Assembly (NCBI RefSeq): GCF_902141845.1
Contig: NZ_CABFPH010000009.1
Span: forward strand, 1 to 64,000
DNA length: 64,000 nt
Source of the DNA: Methylobacterium symbioticum
Lineage (GTDB): Bacteria; Pseudomonadota; Alphaproteobacteria; Rhizobiales; Beijerinckiaceae
Direction of reading: 5' to 3'
Part shown: in pieces, positions 18,394 to 26,756 of the stretch
Layout of the letters: each line of letters starts with the position of its first letter
How positions within the stretch are numbered: the first letter of the stretch is position 1
Position numbers and translations under genes: made by a program
The notes under the pieces: generated by a model
The model's database searches: none
Told to the model about the DNA's origin: nothing
The model's input: the letters and a program-made list of their open reading frames with translations, nothing else

Positions 18394-20400
18394 TCATCGC
18401 CCACGCGGCAAACCGGCCGCCGCCAAGCAGCGCGCCCAGTCCCGCCCCGTGTCGAGATCCGCGTTCGGCATTCGCGCCAGGTAGCTGTCCACTGTCAGAT
18501 TCGGCTCCAGGTGTCGGACGTTGCGGACCGCTTCCCGGGCCTCATCCATCCGGCCCTGATGGACGAGGGCGATCGTCAGGACGCGCCAAGTCGAGGAATG
18601 CATGCGGTTCAGTGCCAGCGATGCGCGTGCCAGCCGCTCGGCGCTCTCGTAGCGGTGGGCCGACAATTCTGCGGTCGCGCCGAGGGACTCGAAATAGTAG
18701 CGGTGCGGGTCGAGCGGCGAGAGTTCCAGCGCGCGCCGCGTCGCCTCGACCGCGGCATCGCTCTGGCCGAGGAAGGCCTGGATGGTGCCGCGATAGAGCC
18801 AGCCCAGAGCGTGGCTTGGGTTCACGTTGATGGCTTGGTCGCATCGCTGCCGGGCCACCTCCAGATCCTTCAGCAGATGGCAATGGACGAAGCCTTCGGT
18901 CGCGAGGGCGAGGGCGTCCGAGGGGTCGCGATCGAGCGCGGCGCGGGTCGCCCGCAGGGCCTCTGCGGCCTCCTGAACGCGGTCCTCGGACCACCCGCGC
19001 GTGAGGCGCAGGATGAACCAGTTGCCGAGGAGCGCGTGCGGGGCGGCCATGCGGTTGTGGCGGTTGATCAATTCGTCGAGGAGCGTTCGGGTCTGAAGGA
19101 AGTCCTGCTTGTTGGAGCGGTGCATGAGCGCAATGCTGCCGAGGAGCAGGGAGTAGCTCTCGAGGCACGGCAGGGGCTGAGTCCGGATTTGCTCGACCTC
19201 GGTTTCGAAGATCGCCGTGTGGACCTCCTGGGCGATCCGACTGGTCAGTTCGCTGTCCGGCGCGAGGAGGTCGCCGACGCTTCCGCTCGACCGGCGGGCC
19301 CAGATCACTTGGTTGTTGCTGGCCTGGCACAGCTCTGCCGACACCAATACGCGGTCGCCGTCGGCGACGTAGCTGCCGGTCAGGACGTAGGTGGCGTTGA
19401 GAACGTCGGAGACCTGTGCCGCGAGGTCGGGGCGATTGCGGAAGGCGGCGGTCGAGAGGCGGGAGACGACCTTGAGGTTCACCGCCTTCGACAAGCGGCA
19501 GATCACGCCATCGGCGATCAAGTTGCCGACATCGAGATAGGCGCGCGTGTCGCTCCGGGCTTCGAACGGCACCACGGCGATCGTCGGAGCCATGGGCCGT
19601 CCGTAGTCCCGCCGGCCGGTGAGATAGGGCTGCGGCGAGGCTGGGCCGAGCCGGTAGGCCCGGACCGGCATGTCGAAATGCTTGAGGAAGCAATCGCCCA
19701 GATCTTCGCAGGTGGCGTCGATGCCGTTCGTCAGCGCGTCCCGCGCTGCGGCGTTGCCGATCGTCTCCCCGGGCTGTCCAAGGCCCGCCAGGGCGGCGGC
19801 CAGCTCCATATAGGCCGACATCCCGGCGATCGTCTCGCCAGGGCCGGCCAACGTCGCCAAGCGCGCGGCCAGATTGATGCCCGTTCCATAGACATCCTGC
19901 GCATCGCACCAGGCGAATGCAGCGTTCAGACCGGCACGGAGGTGGAAGTGCTGATCGCTCGGAAACCCGGCGTTCTGCCGGGCCGCCGCACGATGCATGG
20001 CGTGGGCGGCGGAGGCTGCGTTGAGGACGGTCTCGAACCGGACGAGCAGGCCATCCCCCAGGCTCTTGACCAACACGCCCTGATGCCGGGGCAGGATCTC
20101 CCGGGTGACAGTGCCGACGAAGTCGGTCCAGCGGTGGATTGTGTTGTGCTCATGCTGCTGCATGAGCCGGACCGACTCCACAAGGTCGACGAGCAGGACA
20201 ACAACCTTCTCGCGTACGAGACCCCGGCTCGCGGGGTTCGCGCCAACATGATCGGAAAGGATGGTTTGCTCATCAAGTCTGATGGCGCTGCCCTCATCCA
20301 AATCGAATCGGCACGTCCTCCGGCGCGTTTCTGAATAGCATATCAGTCCCGGAACCTCACGCTCCATCAAGTCCAGATTCCGGCCTTGCGGCCAGAGCAT
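18394..20400 (-). CDS. Class III adenylate/guanylate cyclase - TolB-like - TPR protein
   Basis: 668 residues. A class III cyclase domain (about 64-235) keeps both metal aspartates, Asp72 in VVVLLVDLVESVRL and Asp116 in VKSLGDGLLVRFE, and the transition-state pair Asn176/Arg180 in YGTGINLAARLA, so it should be catalytic. A FlgO/TolB-N-like domain (about 270-400, PTIAVVPFEARSDT) and five or six TPR-type helical repeats (about 430-640) follow. No signal peptide or membrane helix is evident. ATG 20400 is used; ATG 20367 is an alternative, neither with a strong ribosome site. It is first gene of the reverse cassette with the PAP2-type and subtilase genes. Confidence 0.85.
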   Translation of the reverse strand: MLWPQGRNLDLMEREVPGLICYSETRRRTCRFDLDEGSAIRLDEQTILSDHVGANPASRGLVREKVVVLLVDLVESVRLMQQHEHNTIHRWTDFVGTVTREILPRHQGVLVKSLGDGLLVRFETVLNAASAAHAMHRAAARQNAGFPSDQHFHLRAGLNAAFAWCDAQDVYGTGINLAARLATLAGPGETIAGMSAYMELAAALAGLGQPGETIGNAAARDALTNGIDATCEDLGDCFLKHFDMPVRAYRLGPASPQPYLTGRRDYGRPMAPTIAVVPFEARSDTRAYLDVGNLIADGVICRLSKAVNLKVVSRLSTAAFRNRPDLAAQVSDVLNATYVLTGSYVADGDRVLVSAELCQASNNQVIWARRSSGSVGDLLAPDSELTSRIAQEVHTAIFETEVEQIRTQPLPCLESYSLLLGSIALMHRSNKQDFLQTRTLLDELINRHNRMAAPHALLGNWFILRLTRGWSEDRVQEAAEALRATRAALDRDPSDALALATEGFVHCHLLKDLEVARQRCDQAINVNPSHALGWLYRGTIQAFLGQSDAAVEATRRALELSPLDPHRYYFESLGATAELSAHRYESAERLARASLALNRMHSSTWRVLTIALVHQGRMDEAREAVRNVRHLEPNLTVDSYLARMPNADLDTGRDWARCLAAAGLPRGR

Positions 20401-20608
20401 CTTTGCTTGCTGGTTGGAGTGCGGAGCAAGCGATTGCGCGGCCCCAACATTTCTCGCCCGCCAGCAACGCTGGGGTGCCTCGCCGGCACCGTCTTGGGTC
20501 TGCGCTTCTCGGCGGATGTTCGCTGAGCATGTTTCTCAGCGTCGCTGGCGTGGCTCACGATGACACTCTCGTGTCCCCGTCGATGGTGCTGGGGGGCCGC
20601 ATCCGCGG

Positions 20609-20812
20609 TCAATCTTCAGGCGCAGCGCTCGCCCCACTCTGCGCAACGGTTCGCTGATCAGACTGAGCTCCGTCGTCCGCGCACCCGATGTGATCCCGCT
20701 CCACCTGAGTCGAAGCCTGAGCGCAGGCGAGATCTGCAAGATCATTCAACGCATCGGCTGTAGCGGGTGTGCAAATCAGTACGAAGATCGTTGTCATTGC
20801 AAGAACACGCAT
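20609..20812 (-). CDS. Small exported protein of unknown function
   Basis: 67 residues from ATG 20812. GGAG lies 8-11 bases upstream. The N-terminus is a convincing Sec signal peptide (MRVLAMTTIFVLICTPATA, cleavage before DALND). The mature part of about 48 residues is acidic and has two cysteines (LACAQ and IGCADD), which could form one disulfide. I do not recognise the family. It is isolated between the cyclase gene and the P450 gene in DNA with less extreme GC than the core genes. A chance open frame cannot be excluded. Confidence 0.5.
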   Translation of the reverse strand: MRVLAMTTIFVLICTPATADALNDLADLACAQASTQVERDHIGCADDGAQSDQRTVAQSGASAAPED

Positions 20813-21132
20813 TGCAAGACTCCATCGCGTTGCAAGCATGTTCTACATGCGGCCGGTGAGTGTGGCGTCCTTCGTTCGGATTACGCGCTTGAGCGAGTAT
20901 CGCCACCGCCTCCGACTGGCCGCGCCTGCCAGAATTTTGTTTCGGTATGCGGCTTGTAATTCATATTTGTAATGTAACTCATGATACAATCTTGATGCGC
21001 GCTGGGACGAAAATTGACATCGTAAAAAATCGCGTCGATGATGATTCGATTTTCAGGGTTTTCTGTGTGATTCTTGAGGCTGCGGTTGCCAGGACTGCGA
21101 CTTGCATCGGATTTGCTGATGGAGGTGCGACG
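20813..21132. other. AT-richer upstream region of the P450 gene
   Basis: 320 bases between the small reverse gene and the P450 start. From about 20935 to 21075 it is distinctly AT-rich for this genome (for instance aattcatatttgtaatgtaa and gtaaaaaatcgcg). No gene is supported. It must hold the P450 promoter and hints at horizontally acquired DNA. Confidence 0.5.
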
Positions 21133-22515
21133 ATGCCCGTCAACACCATCTCTCATCTCCCTGGCACAACGGCAGATTCGCTTCCTCGGCCACCGCCGGG
21201 CCCGCAGGGGCTTCCTCTCATCGGAAGCCTTATTCCGTTCGCTCGCGATCCCTTGGGCTTCCTGACGGACTGCGCGCGCCGGTACGGCGACGTCGCCGCA
21301 TTTCGTGCCGGTCCACAGACGATGCTCATCCTCACGCATCCGGATGAGATCGAGAGAGTGCTCGTGAAGGAGCACGGCGCCTTCCCGAAAGATCGCCGGT
21401 TCTGGCGACAGGTCACGGCCGTTTTCGGCAACGGCCTCCTGACCAGCCAAGGCGACCTGTGGCAACGTCAGCGCCATCTCGCCGCTTCCGCGTTCGCGGG
21501 GCCAAAGCTCGCCGCTTATGCCGAGATCATGGCGGATGCGACAGAGCGCACGCTTGATGCATGGCGCACTGGAGAGGTGCGCGACCTGCACGTCGAGATG
21601 ATGGCGCTCACCCTGAAGATCGCCGCCAGGGCCCTGTTCGGCACGGAGGCCGACGAGGATGTCGCCGTGATGGAAGCGGCTCTCGACGATGTGCTCGGCG
21701 AAATCGCCACCCGGATCACGCGACCCTTTCCGATTCCGGATGCCGTGCCGCTGCCCGGCCATCTCCGCTACCGGCGTGGCCTGCGCCGGATCGAAGCGAT
21801 TGTCGCACGCATGATCGCCGAGCGGAGGAGGTCGTCGAGCGGCACGCTCAACCTTCTCTCTGCCCTGATGAATGCCCGCCATGAGGACGGCTCGGCGATG
21901 TCTGATCGGCAGCTTCGCGACGAGGTCATCACCTTTCTGCTCGCGGGACACGAGACGACCGCCCTGGTGCTCTCCTGGACGATCCACCTGCTTGGCCAGC
22001 ATCCGGACATCGACGCGAGCCTGGCCGCAGAGGCGTGCGAGGTCCTGGGGGGACGCTCGGCCGGGATCAGTGACATGCCGCGCCTGCGTCTTGCCGAGCG
22101 GGTCGTGACCGAGAGCATGCGCATCTATCCACCGGCCTGGGCGTTCGGTCGTGAGGCGCGGCAGGACTGTGTGATCGGCGGTTACCGCGTTCGGGCTGGA
22201 ACGCCGATCTACATTCTCCCCTGGATCATGCATCGCGATCCGCGCTTCTTCGACGAGCCCGAGGCGTTCCGCCCGGAGCGCTGGGCAGGCGATCTGGCAC
22301 GGCGGCTGCCACGCTTCGCCTACATGCCGTTCGGGGGTGGTCCTCGCATCTGCATCGGCAATCGCTTCGCGATGATCGAGTCGGTGCTGATCCTTGCCAG
22401 CTTGGTCCGGCGATTTCGGTTCGTCATCCCAGCCGACCGGAAGGTGATCCCGTTTCCATCGATGACCCTGCGATTACGGGGTGGGCTGAGAGCCAGGATC
22501 GCGGAGCGACTCTGA
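21133..22515 (+). CDS. Cytochrome P450
   Basis: 460 residues from ATG 21133, preceded by GGAGGTG at 21121-21127; upstream in-frame starts are rejected for this reason. Soluble bacterial class: Pro-rich N-terminus (RPPPGPQGLPLIGSL), I-helix oxygen-activation motif AGHETT at 271-276, ExxR at 327-330 (ESMR) and haem-binding FGGGPRICIG with Cys407. It is a monooxygenase or peroxygenase taking electrons from a separate ferredoxin system; no redox partner is encoded nearby, so substrate and partner are open. The upstream DNA is AT-rich and neighbours are unrelated, which suggests acquisition by transfer. Confidence 0.93.
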   Translation: MPVNTISHLPGTTADSLPRPPPGPQGLPLIGSLIPFARDPLGFLTDCARRYGDVAAFRAGPQTMLILTHPDEIERVLVKEHGAFPKDRRFWRQVTAVFGNGLLTSQGDLWQRQRHLAASAFAGPKLAAYAEIMADATERTLDAWRTGEVRDLHVEMMALTLKIAARALFGTEADEDVAVMEAALDDVLGEIATRITRPFPIPDAVPLPGHLRYRRGLRRIEAIVARMIAERRRSSSGTLNLLSALMNARHEDGSAMSDRQLRDEVITFLLAGHETTALVLSWTIHLLGQHPDIDASLAAEACEVLGGRSAGISDMPRLRLAERVVTESMRIYPPAWAFGREARQDCVIGGYRVRAGTPIYILPWIMHRDPRFFDEPEAFRPERWAGDLARRLPRFAYMPFGGGPRICIGNRFAMIESVLILASLVRRFRFVIPADRKVIPFPSMTLRLRGGLRARIAERL

Positions 22516-22790
22516 TCGAAGGATCGAGCCCGCGTGCGGCCCGCGCGAAGGCGATCGGGAGCTGGACGCACGAGGATCGTCGGTTGCGATCCAGACCGTG
22601 AGAACGACCGGGTAACGACTTGGTCGATGCGAGGAGACGCATGCGGTCGACGCCATTCGCGCTCGCAGCACGCGTCCTGCGCCCCCTCGGAATGCCGCGA
22701 TCCGTCCGCGGACGATCGGAGGCCGAGGGCCTGTCAGGGCCGCAAGCCGCGCCGGAGGCCCGATGAGCCCAGGATCGGCTCCTGGCGCTA
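22516..22790. other. Intergenic DNA, convergent P450/antiporter genes
   Basis: Together with the repeat that follows, this makes a 372-base gap between convergent genes. I see no gene or strong dyad in this part. Confidence 0.4.
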
Positions 22791-22890
22791 GAGCCGCTCC
22801 CGATCGCGTTGCAATCAAGAACGGCTCCAAGCCTTTTTCAACGCGCGCTCTCTCGCCGAGCCGGCATCCAATTCGGCGGAGAGCGCTCTA
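22791..22890 (-). repeat. Extragenic palindromic repeat at the 3' end of the antiporter gene
   Basis: The core at 22843-22890 folds into a long imperfect hairpin (GCGCTCTC...CGCCGA against TCGGCG...GAGAGCGC, one bulge). A near-identical copy lies at 45681-45730. Both copies start in the TAG stop codon of a reverse-strand gene. An extra GAGCCG/CGGCTC stem (22791-22796, 22822-22827) flanks this copy. It is a likely transcription terminator or 3'-end stabiliser. Confidence 0.75.
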
Positions 22891-24654
22891 GCCGGCCCCG
22901 TTCGCCGAGACGGCCATATTGCCCTGGATGAGGTCCCGGCCGGCATAGATGCCGCCGACGACCTCCAGGTCGAGACGCTCGGCGTCGCGGCGGCGAACCT
23001 CCTCCATGATCGCGCGCGCCGCCTCGGGCTCGGCCCCGACCGTCAGGAGCGCCGTCTCGCCGAGGGCCAGCGCAGACTCGACGGTCTCGCGGACTTGGTA
23101 GGTCACGCCGGCCTGGATCAGCTCGACCGCGTGCTCCCGGTCGCGGGCGCGGGCCAGGACCGGCACCAGAGGGAACTCTGCCTTGGCCATCTCCGCGATA
23201 CGCTTGGCCATCGCGGGGTCGTCGACGCAGATCAGGATCGCCCGGGCCGTCATGGCGCCGGCCGCGCGCAGGATATCGAGCCGGGTGCCGTCACCGTAAT
23301 AGACCTTGAAGCCGAACCCTTCGGCCAAGCGGATGTTGCTCGGGTTCGTGTCGATGATCGAGACGGAGCAGCCCTGCGAGATCAGCGGCTGGCTGGCGAT
23401 CTGCCCGAAGCGGCCGAAGCCCACGATGAGCGCGCTGCCGACGAGATCCTCGGGGGCCTCGACGCCGTCGGTGGACAATGAGGCCTTGGGCCCGAGGCGA
23501 TCGAAGGCGATGACCATCAGCGGCGTGATCGCCATCGACAGGATGACGGTGGCGGTCAGGACGGCATTGGTGGTGCCGCCGATGATGCCCGCGCTCGCGG
23601 CCGCCGCATAGAGGACGAAGGCGAATTCGCCGCCCTGCGCCATCAGGGCCGCGCGCTCCAGCGACTCGGCGTGCGAGGCGCGCAGAGCCCGGGCCACGCC
23701 GTAGATGAGAAGGCCCTTCACGGCCATGTAGGCGGCGACGCTCGCGAGGATCAGGCCCGCATTCGCGGCAATCACGGTCAGGTCCAGCGACATCCCGACG
23801 CCCAGGAAGAACAGGCCGAGCAGGATGCCGCGGAACGGCTCGACATCGGCCTCCAGCTGATGACGAAAGCTCGATTCGGAGAGGAGGACGCCGGCCAGGA
23901 AGGCGCCCATGGCCATGGAGAGGCCGCCGAGCTGCATGGCGAGCGCCGAGCCGAGCACCACCAGAAGGGCTGCTGCCGTCATCACCTCGCGCGCTTTCGC
24001 TGCGGCGAGCAGGCGAAACAGCGGGTTGAGCAGCCACCGACCCGCGGCCACGAGCGCGGCGACCGAAGCCAGGGCGATCACAACCGCGACGGCGCGCTCC
24101 ATTCCGCTCGCCTCGGCGCCGCCCGGCGCCAGAAGCGCGACGGCGGCAAGGAGAGGAACGATGGCGAGATCCTCAAGGAGCAGGATCGCGACGATGCGCT
24201 GGCCCTTCGGCGTCGAGAGCGCGCCGCGCTCCTCCAGAAGCTGCATGACGATCGCGGTCGAAGTCAGCACGAAGCCGGTGCCGGCCACGAAGGCCACGCT
24301 GACCGGGAAGCCCAGGGCGATTCCGACCAGGGTGAGGGCCGCGATGCAGGCGCCGACCTGGGCGAGGCCGAGGCCGAAGATCGCGCGGCGCATGCCCCAG
24401 AGCCGGGAGGGCTCCATCTCCAACCCGATGATGAAGAGGAACATCACCACGCCGAGTTCGGCCACATGGAGGATGGCGTGCGCATCCGTGAACAGGCCGA
24501 GGCCGAACGGGCCGATCGCGAGCCCCGCCAGGAGATAGCCCAGCACCGACCCGAGCCCGAGCCGCTTGAAGATCGGGACGGCGATGACGCCCGCAGCGAG
24601 CAGGGAGACGACTTGGACGAGGTCGCTGGCGGCCCCGGACGCTTCGACAGCCAT
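22888..24654 (-). CDS. Kef-type monovalent cation:proton antiporter (CPA2) with RCK domain
   Basis: 588 residues. About twelve hydrophobic helices (residues 10-385) form the Na/H-exchanger domain, with conserved GYLLAGLAIGPFGLGLF, ELGVVMFLFIIGLEM and GAFLAGVLLSES. A cytoplasmic TrkA-N/RCK nucleotide-binding domain follows at about 405-530 (IVGFGRFGQIASQPL; acidic Asp at the end of beta2 in SIIDTNPS). By family it is a KefB/KefC-like potassium efflux system, gated in enterobacteria by glutathione adducts and protecting against electrophiles. No KefF/G flavoprotein partner is beside it. The ATG at 24654 is preceded by GAGGTAGGA. Pirin lies upstream on the same strand. Confidence 0.93.
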   Translation of the reverse strand: MAVEASGAASDLVQVVSLLAAGVIAVPIFKRLGLGSVLGYLLAGLAIGPFGLGLFTDAHAILHVAELGVVMFLFIIGLEMEPSRLWGMRRAIFGLGLAQVGACIAALTLVGIALGFPVSVAFVAGTGFVLTSTAIVMQLLEERGALSTPKGQRIVAILLLEDLAIVPLLAAVALLAPGGAEASGMERAVAVVIALASVAALVAAGRWLLNPLFRLLAAAKAREVMTAAALLVVLGSALAMQLGGLSMAMGAFLAGVLLSESSFRHQLEADVEPFRGILLGLFFLGVGMSLDLTVIAANAGLILASVAAYMAVKGLLIYGVARALRASHAESLERAALMAQGGEFAFVLYAAAASAGIIGGTTNAVLTATVILSMAITPLMVIAFDRLGPKASLSTDGVEAPEDLVGSALIVGFGRFGQIASQPLISQGCSVSIIDTNPSNIRLAEGFGFKVYYGDGTRLDILRAAGAMTARAILICVDDPAMAKRIAEMAKAEFPLVPVLARARDREHAVELIQAGVTYQVRETVESALALGETALLTVGAEPEAARAIMEEVRRRDAERLDLEVVGGIYAGRDLIQGNMAVSANGAG

Positions 24655-24757
24655 GGCGTAGTCCTACCTCGTGAGCGGGGAGCAGCGCCGAACGAGCGCC
24701 GGGCTTCGGAGAGACCGCGATCACGCCGCCGTGAACGAGGGCCGCGGTCGCGTCAAC

Positions 24758-25696
24758 TCAGGGGTAGTGGACGGGCGGGGGATCCTCGGGCAGCGGGATG
24801 AACTCGGCGTCATTCGGCACGGTGTCGAATCGGCCCTGGCGCCAATCCTCCTTGGCCTGCGCGATCCGCTCGGGCCGCGAGGAGACGAAGTTCCACCAGA
24901 GGTGGCGCGGGCCGTCCATTGGCTCACCGCCAAGCACCATGAAGCGGGCGGCTTCCGTTGCGCGCACGCTGATGCGGTCGCCGGGGCGGAACACCAGCAG
25001 CTGCCCGGGCCCGAAGCCGTCGCCGGCGATCTCGATCGCGCCCGTCACCGTGTAGATCGCGCGCTCGTCGTAGGTGGGATCGAGGGGCAGCACGGCGCCC
25101 GCCTCCAGAGCCACGTCGGCGTAGACCATCGGGCTCGAGCTGCGGACGGGCGAGCGCGTCCCGAAGGCCTCGCCGGCGATCAGGCGCACGGTCTTGCCTT
25201 CGCCGGTGAGCACGGGCAGCGCTGCGGCATCGTAGTGCTCGAAGGCGGGTGCCTGCTCCTCGTCGCGGGCCGTCAGCGCGACCCAGCTCTGGATGCCGAA
25301 CAGCCGGGAGCCGGTCCTGCGCAGGTCGGGGGCTGTCCGCTCCGAATGGGTGATGCCCCGGCCGGCCGTCATCCAGTTCAGCTCGCCCGGCCGGATCGGC
25401 AACTCGGTCCCGAGGCTGTCACGGTGCATGATCTCGCCGTCGAACAGGTACGTGACGGTGGACAGTCCGATATGCGGGTGGGGCCGCACGTCCATGCCGG
25501 CGCCCAACAGGAACTCGGAGGGGCCCATCTGATCGAAGAAGATGAAGGGCCCGACCATCCGGCACTCGGTCGAGGGCAGCGCGCGGCGCACCGCGAAGGA
25601 TCCGAGATCGCGCGAGCGCGGCACGACAATGGTTCGAATCGTGTCGCAGCTGAAACGGTCGCCCGGAACCGGGTCGTCGGCACTATGCCAGCTCAT
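24758..25696 (-). CDS. Pirin family protein
   Basis: 312 residues. Bicupin fold: the N-terminal cupin holds the metal ligands in [20 protein letters not shown] and the matching HRDSLG and ITHSE segments, and the C-terminal pirin domain follows ([20 protein letters not shown]). Bacterial pirins act as quercetinase-like dioxygenases or as regulators of metabolic enzymes; which applies is unknown. ATG 25696 follows AGGGAG. It lies 103 bases upstream of the antiporter gene on the same strand and may be co-transcribed, and is divergent from the SOUL gene. Confidence 0.92.
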   Translation of the reverse strand: MSWHSADDPVPGDRFSCDTIRTIVVPRSRDLGSFAVRRALPSTECRMVGPFIFFDQMGPSEFLLGAGMDVRPHPHIGLSTVTYLFDGEIMHRDSLGTELPIRPGELNWMTAGRGITHSERTAPDLRRTGSRLFGIQSWVALTARDEEQAPAFEHYDAAALPVLTGEGKTVRLIAGEAFGTRSPVRSSSPMVYADVALEAGAVLPLDPTYDERAIYTVTGAIEIAGDGFGPGQLLVFRPGDRISVRATEAARFMVLGGEPMDGPRHLWWNFVSSRPERIAQAKEDWRQGRFDTVPNDAEFIPLPEDPPPVHYP

Positions 25697-25912
25697 CGCT
25701 CATGCTCCCTGTTCGACCGGGACGAACCCGGCGGGTCACGATGCACCCTGAGGGCACGCCGTCAGAAGCAGTCTGCGCGAAACGGCTTGGATCGAAAACA
25801 GAAACAAACGAAATGCATCGTTTCCGAATGGAACTAGATCGGCGGAGCTTCGGCCGATCACGCGAGGGTCGGGACGATCCCGGCCGAACCTGTAATCGGC
25901 GGCCTGCCACGG

Positions 25913-26584
25913 TTGGAACGGCTCCGGGAGATCGGCCTTGTCTCCGTAACTCCGACCTCGGATGCCAGCCTCTTGGACAAGTTCCTCTACTATCTCATCA
26001 CCTGTCTCGAATCCGCCTTGTCGGTCGTCGGCATCCGCGCGACGTACGAGCAGCCGCGCTACGCGGTGGTCGGGCGCCTGGACCGCGGCGTCGAGATCCG
26101 AGCCTATGAAGGCCGCGTGGCCGTCGAGACCGCGACGAAAGGCCAGCAGGACGGCGAGGCGTTCGGGCGGCTGTTCCGCTACATCACCGGAGCGAACCGC
26201 GATGGCGACCGCATCGCCATGACGACGCCGGTCGAGACCAAGGGGCGCCTGATCGCGATGACGGTCCCCGTCGAGCAGGGCGCGGCGGGTACGATGCGGT
26301 TCTATCTACCGCACAAGGTGGTCGAGGCCGGGGCGCCCGAACCGACCGAGCCAGGCGTCAGGCTGGTCCGCATCCCGCCGGAGCGACTGGCGGTGCTGCG
26401 CTTCTCGGGCAGCGCGACGCCCGAGGCACGGGAGGAGCAGGCCCGCATCCTCACCGAGGTGCTCGACAAGGCAAGTCGGAAGCCGGCGGAGCCGCCCTTC
26501 TTCATGGGGTACGACCCGCCTTTCTCGATCCCCTTTCTGCGCCGGAACGAGATGGCCGTGCGGTTGCCATCCTCGGGGCCGTGA
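25913..26584 (+). CDS. SOUL family haem-binding protein
   Basis: 223 residues counted from TTG 25913; a TTG at 25973 (LDKFLYYL) is another possible start and there is no strong ribosome site for either. The SOUL/HBP fold is clear from YEQPRYAVVGRLDRGVEIRA, the RLFRYITGANRDGDRIAMTTPV core, the second AMTVPVEQG strand and the C-terminal PFFMGYDPPFSIPFLRRNE. These proteins bind haem or other tetrapyrroles. A hydrophobic helix near residues 22-40 might be a membrane anchor. It is divergent from pirin and convergent with the flagellin gene. Confidence 0.85.
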   Translation: MERLREIGLVSVTPTSDASLLDKFLYYLITCLESALSVVGIRATYEQPRYAVVGRLDRGVEIRAYEGRVAVETATKGQQDGEAFGRLFRYITGANRDGDRIAMTTPVETKGRLIAMTVPVEQGAAGTMRFYLPHKVVEAGAPEPTEPGVRLVRIPPERLAVLRFSGSATPEAREEQARILTEVLDKASRKPAEPPFFMGYDPPFSIPFLRRNEMAVRLPSSGP

Positions 26585-26756
26585 CCCGGGACGCGTGTCG
26601 AGTCCTGATCTGATGGGATGGGGCGAGCCCGCCTCGTTCCCGATCACGCTGTCACAGTCCAAGAGCGTGCATTGGCCTTGACGACAGGTTGGGGCGGCTC
26701 CGAGCCAATCCGCACGAACTCCGGCACCAGACACCTCATGGAGGCCGGTCATGCCC

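Noticed and set aside
18176-18484. A forward proline-alanine repeat protein (Pro-Pro-Ala units)
   Set aside because: It is the antisense reading of the Gly-Gly-Ala tract of the PAP2-fold gene, with no ribosome site or domain.
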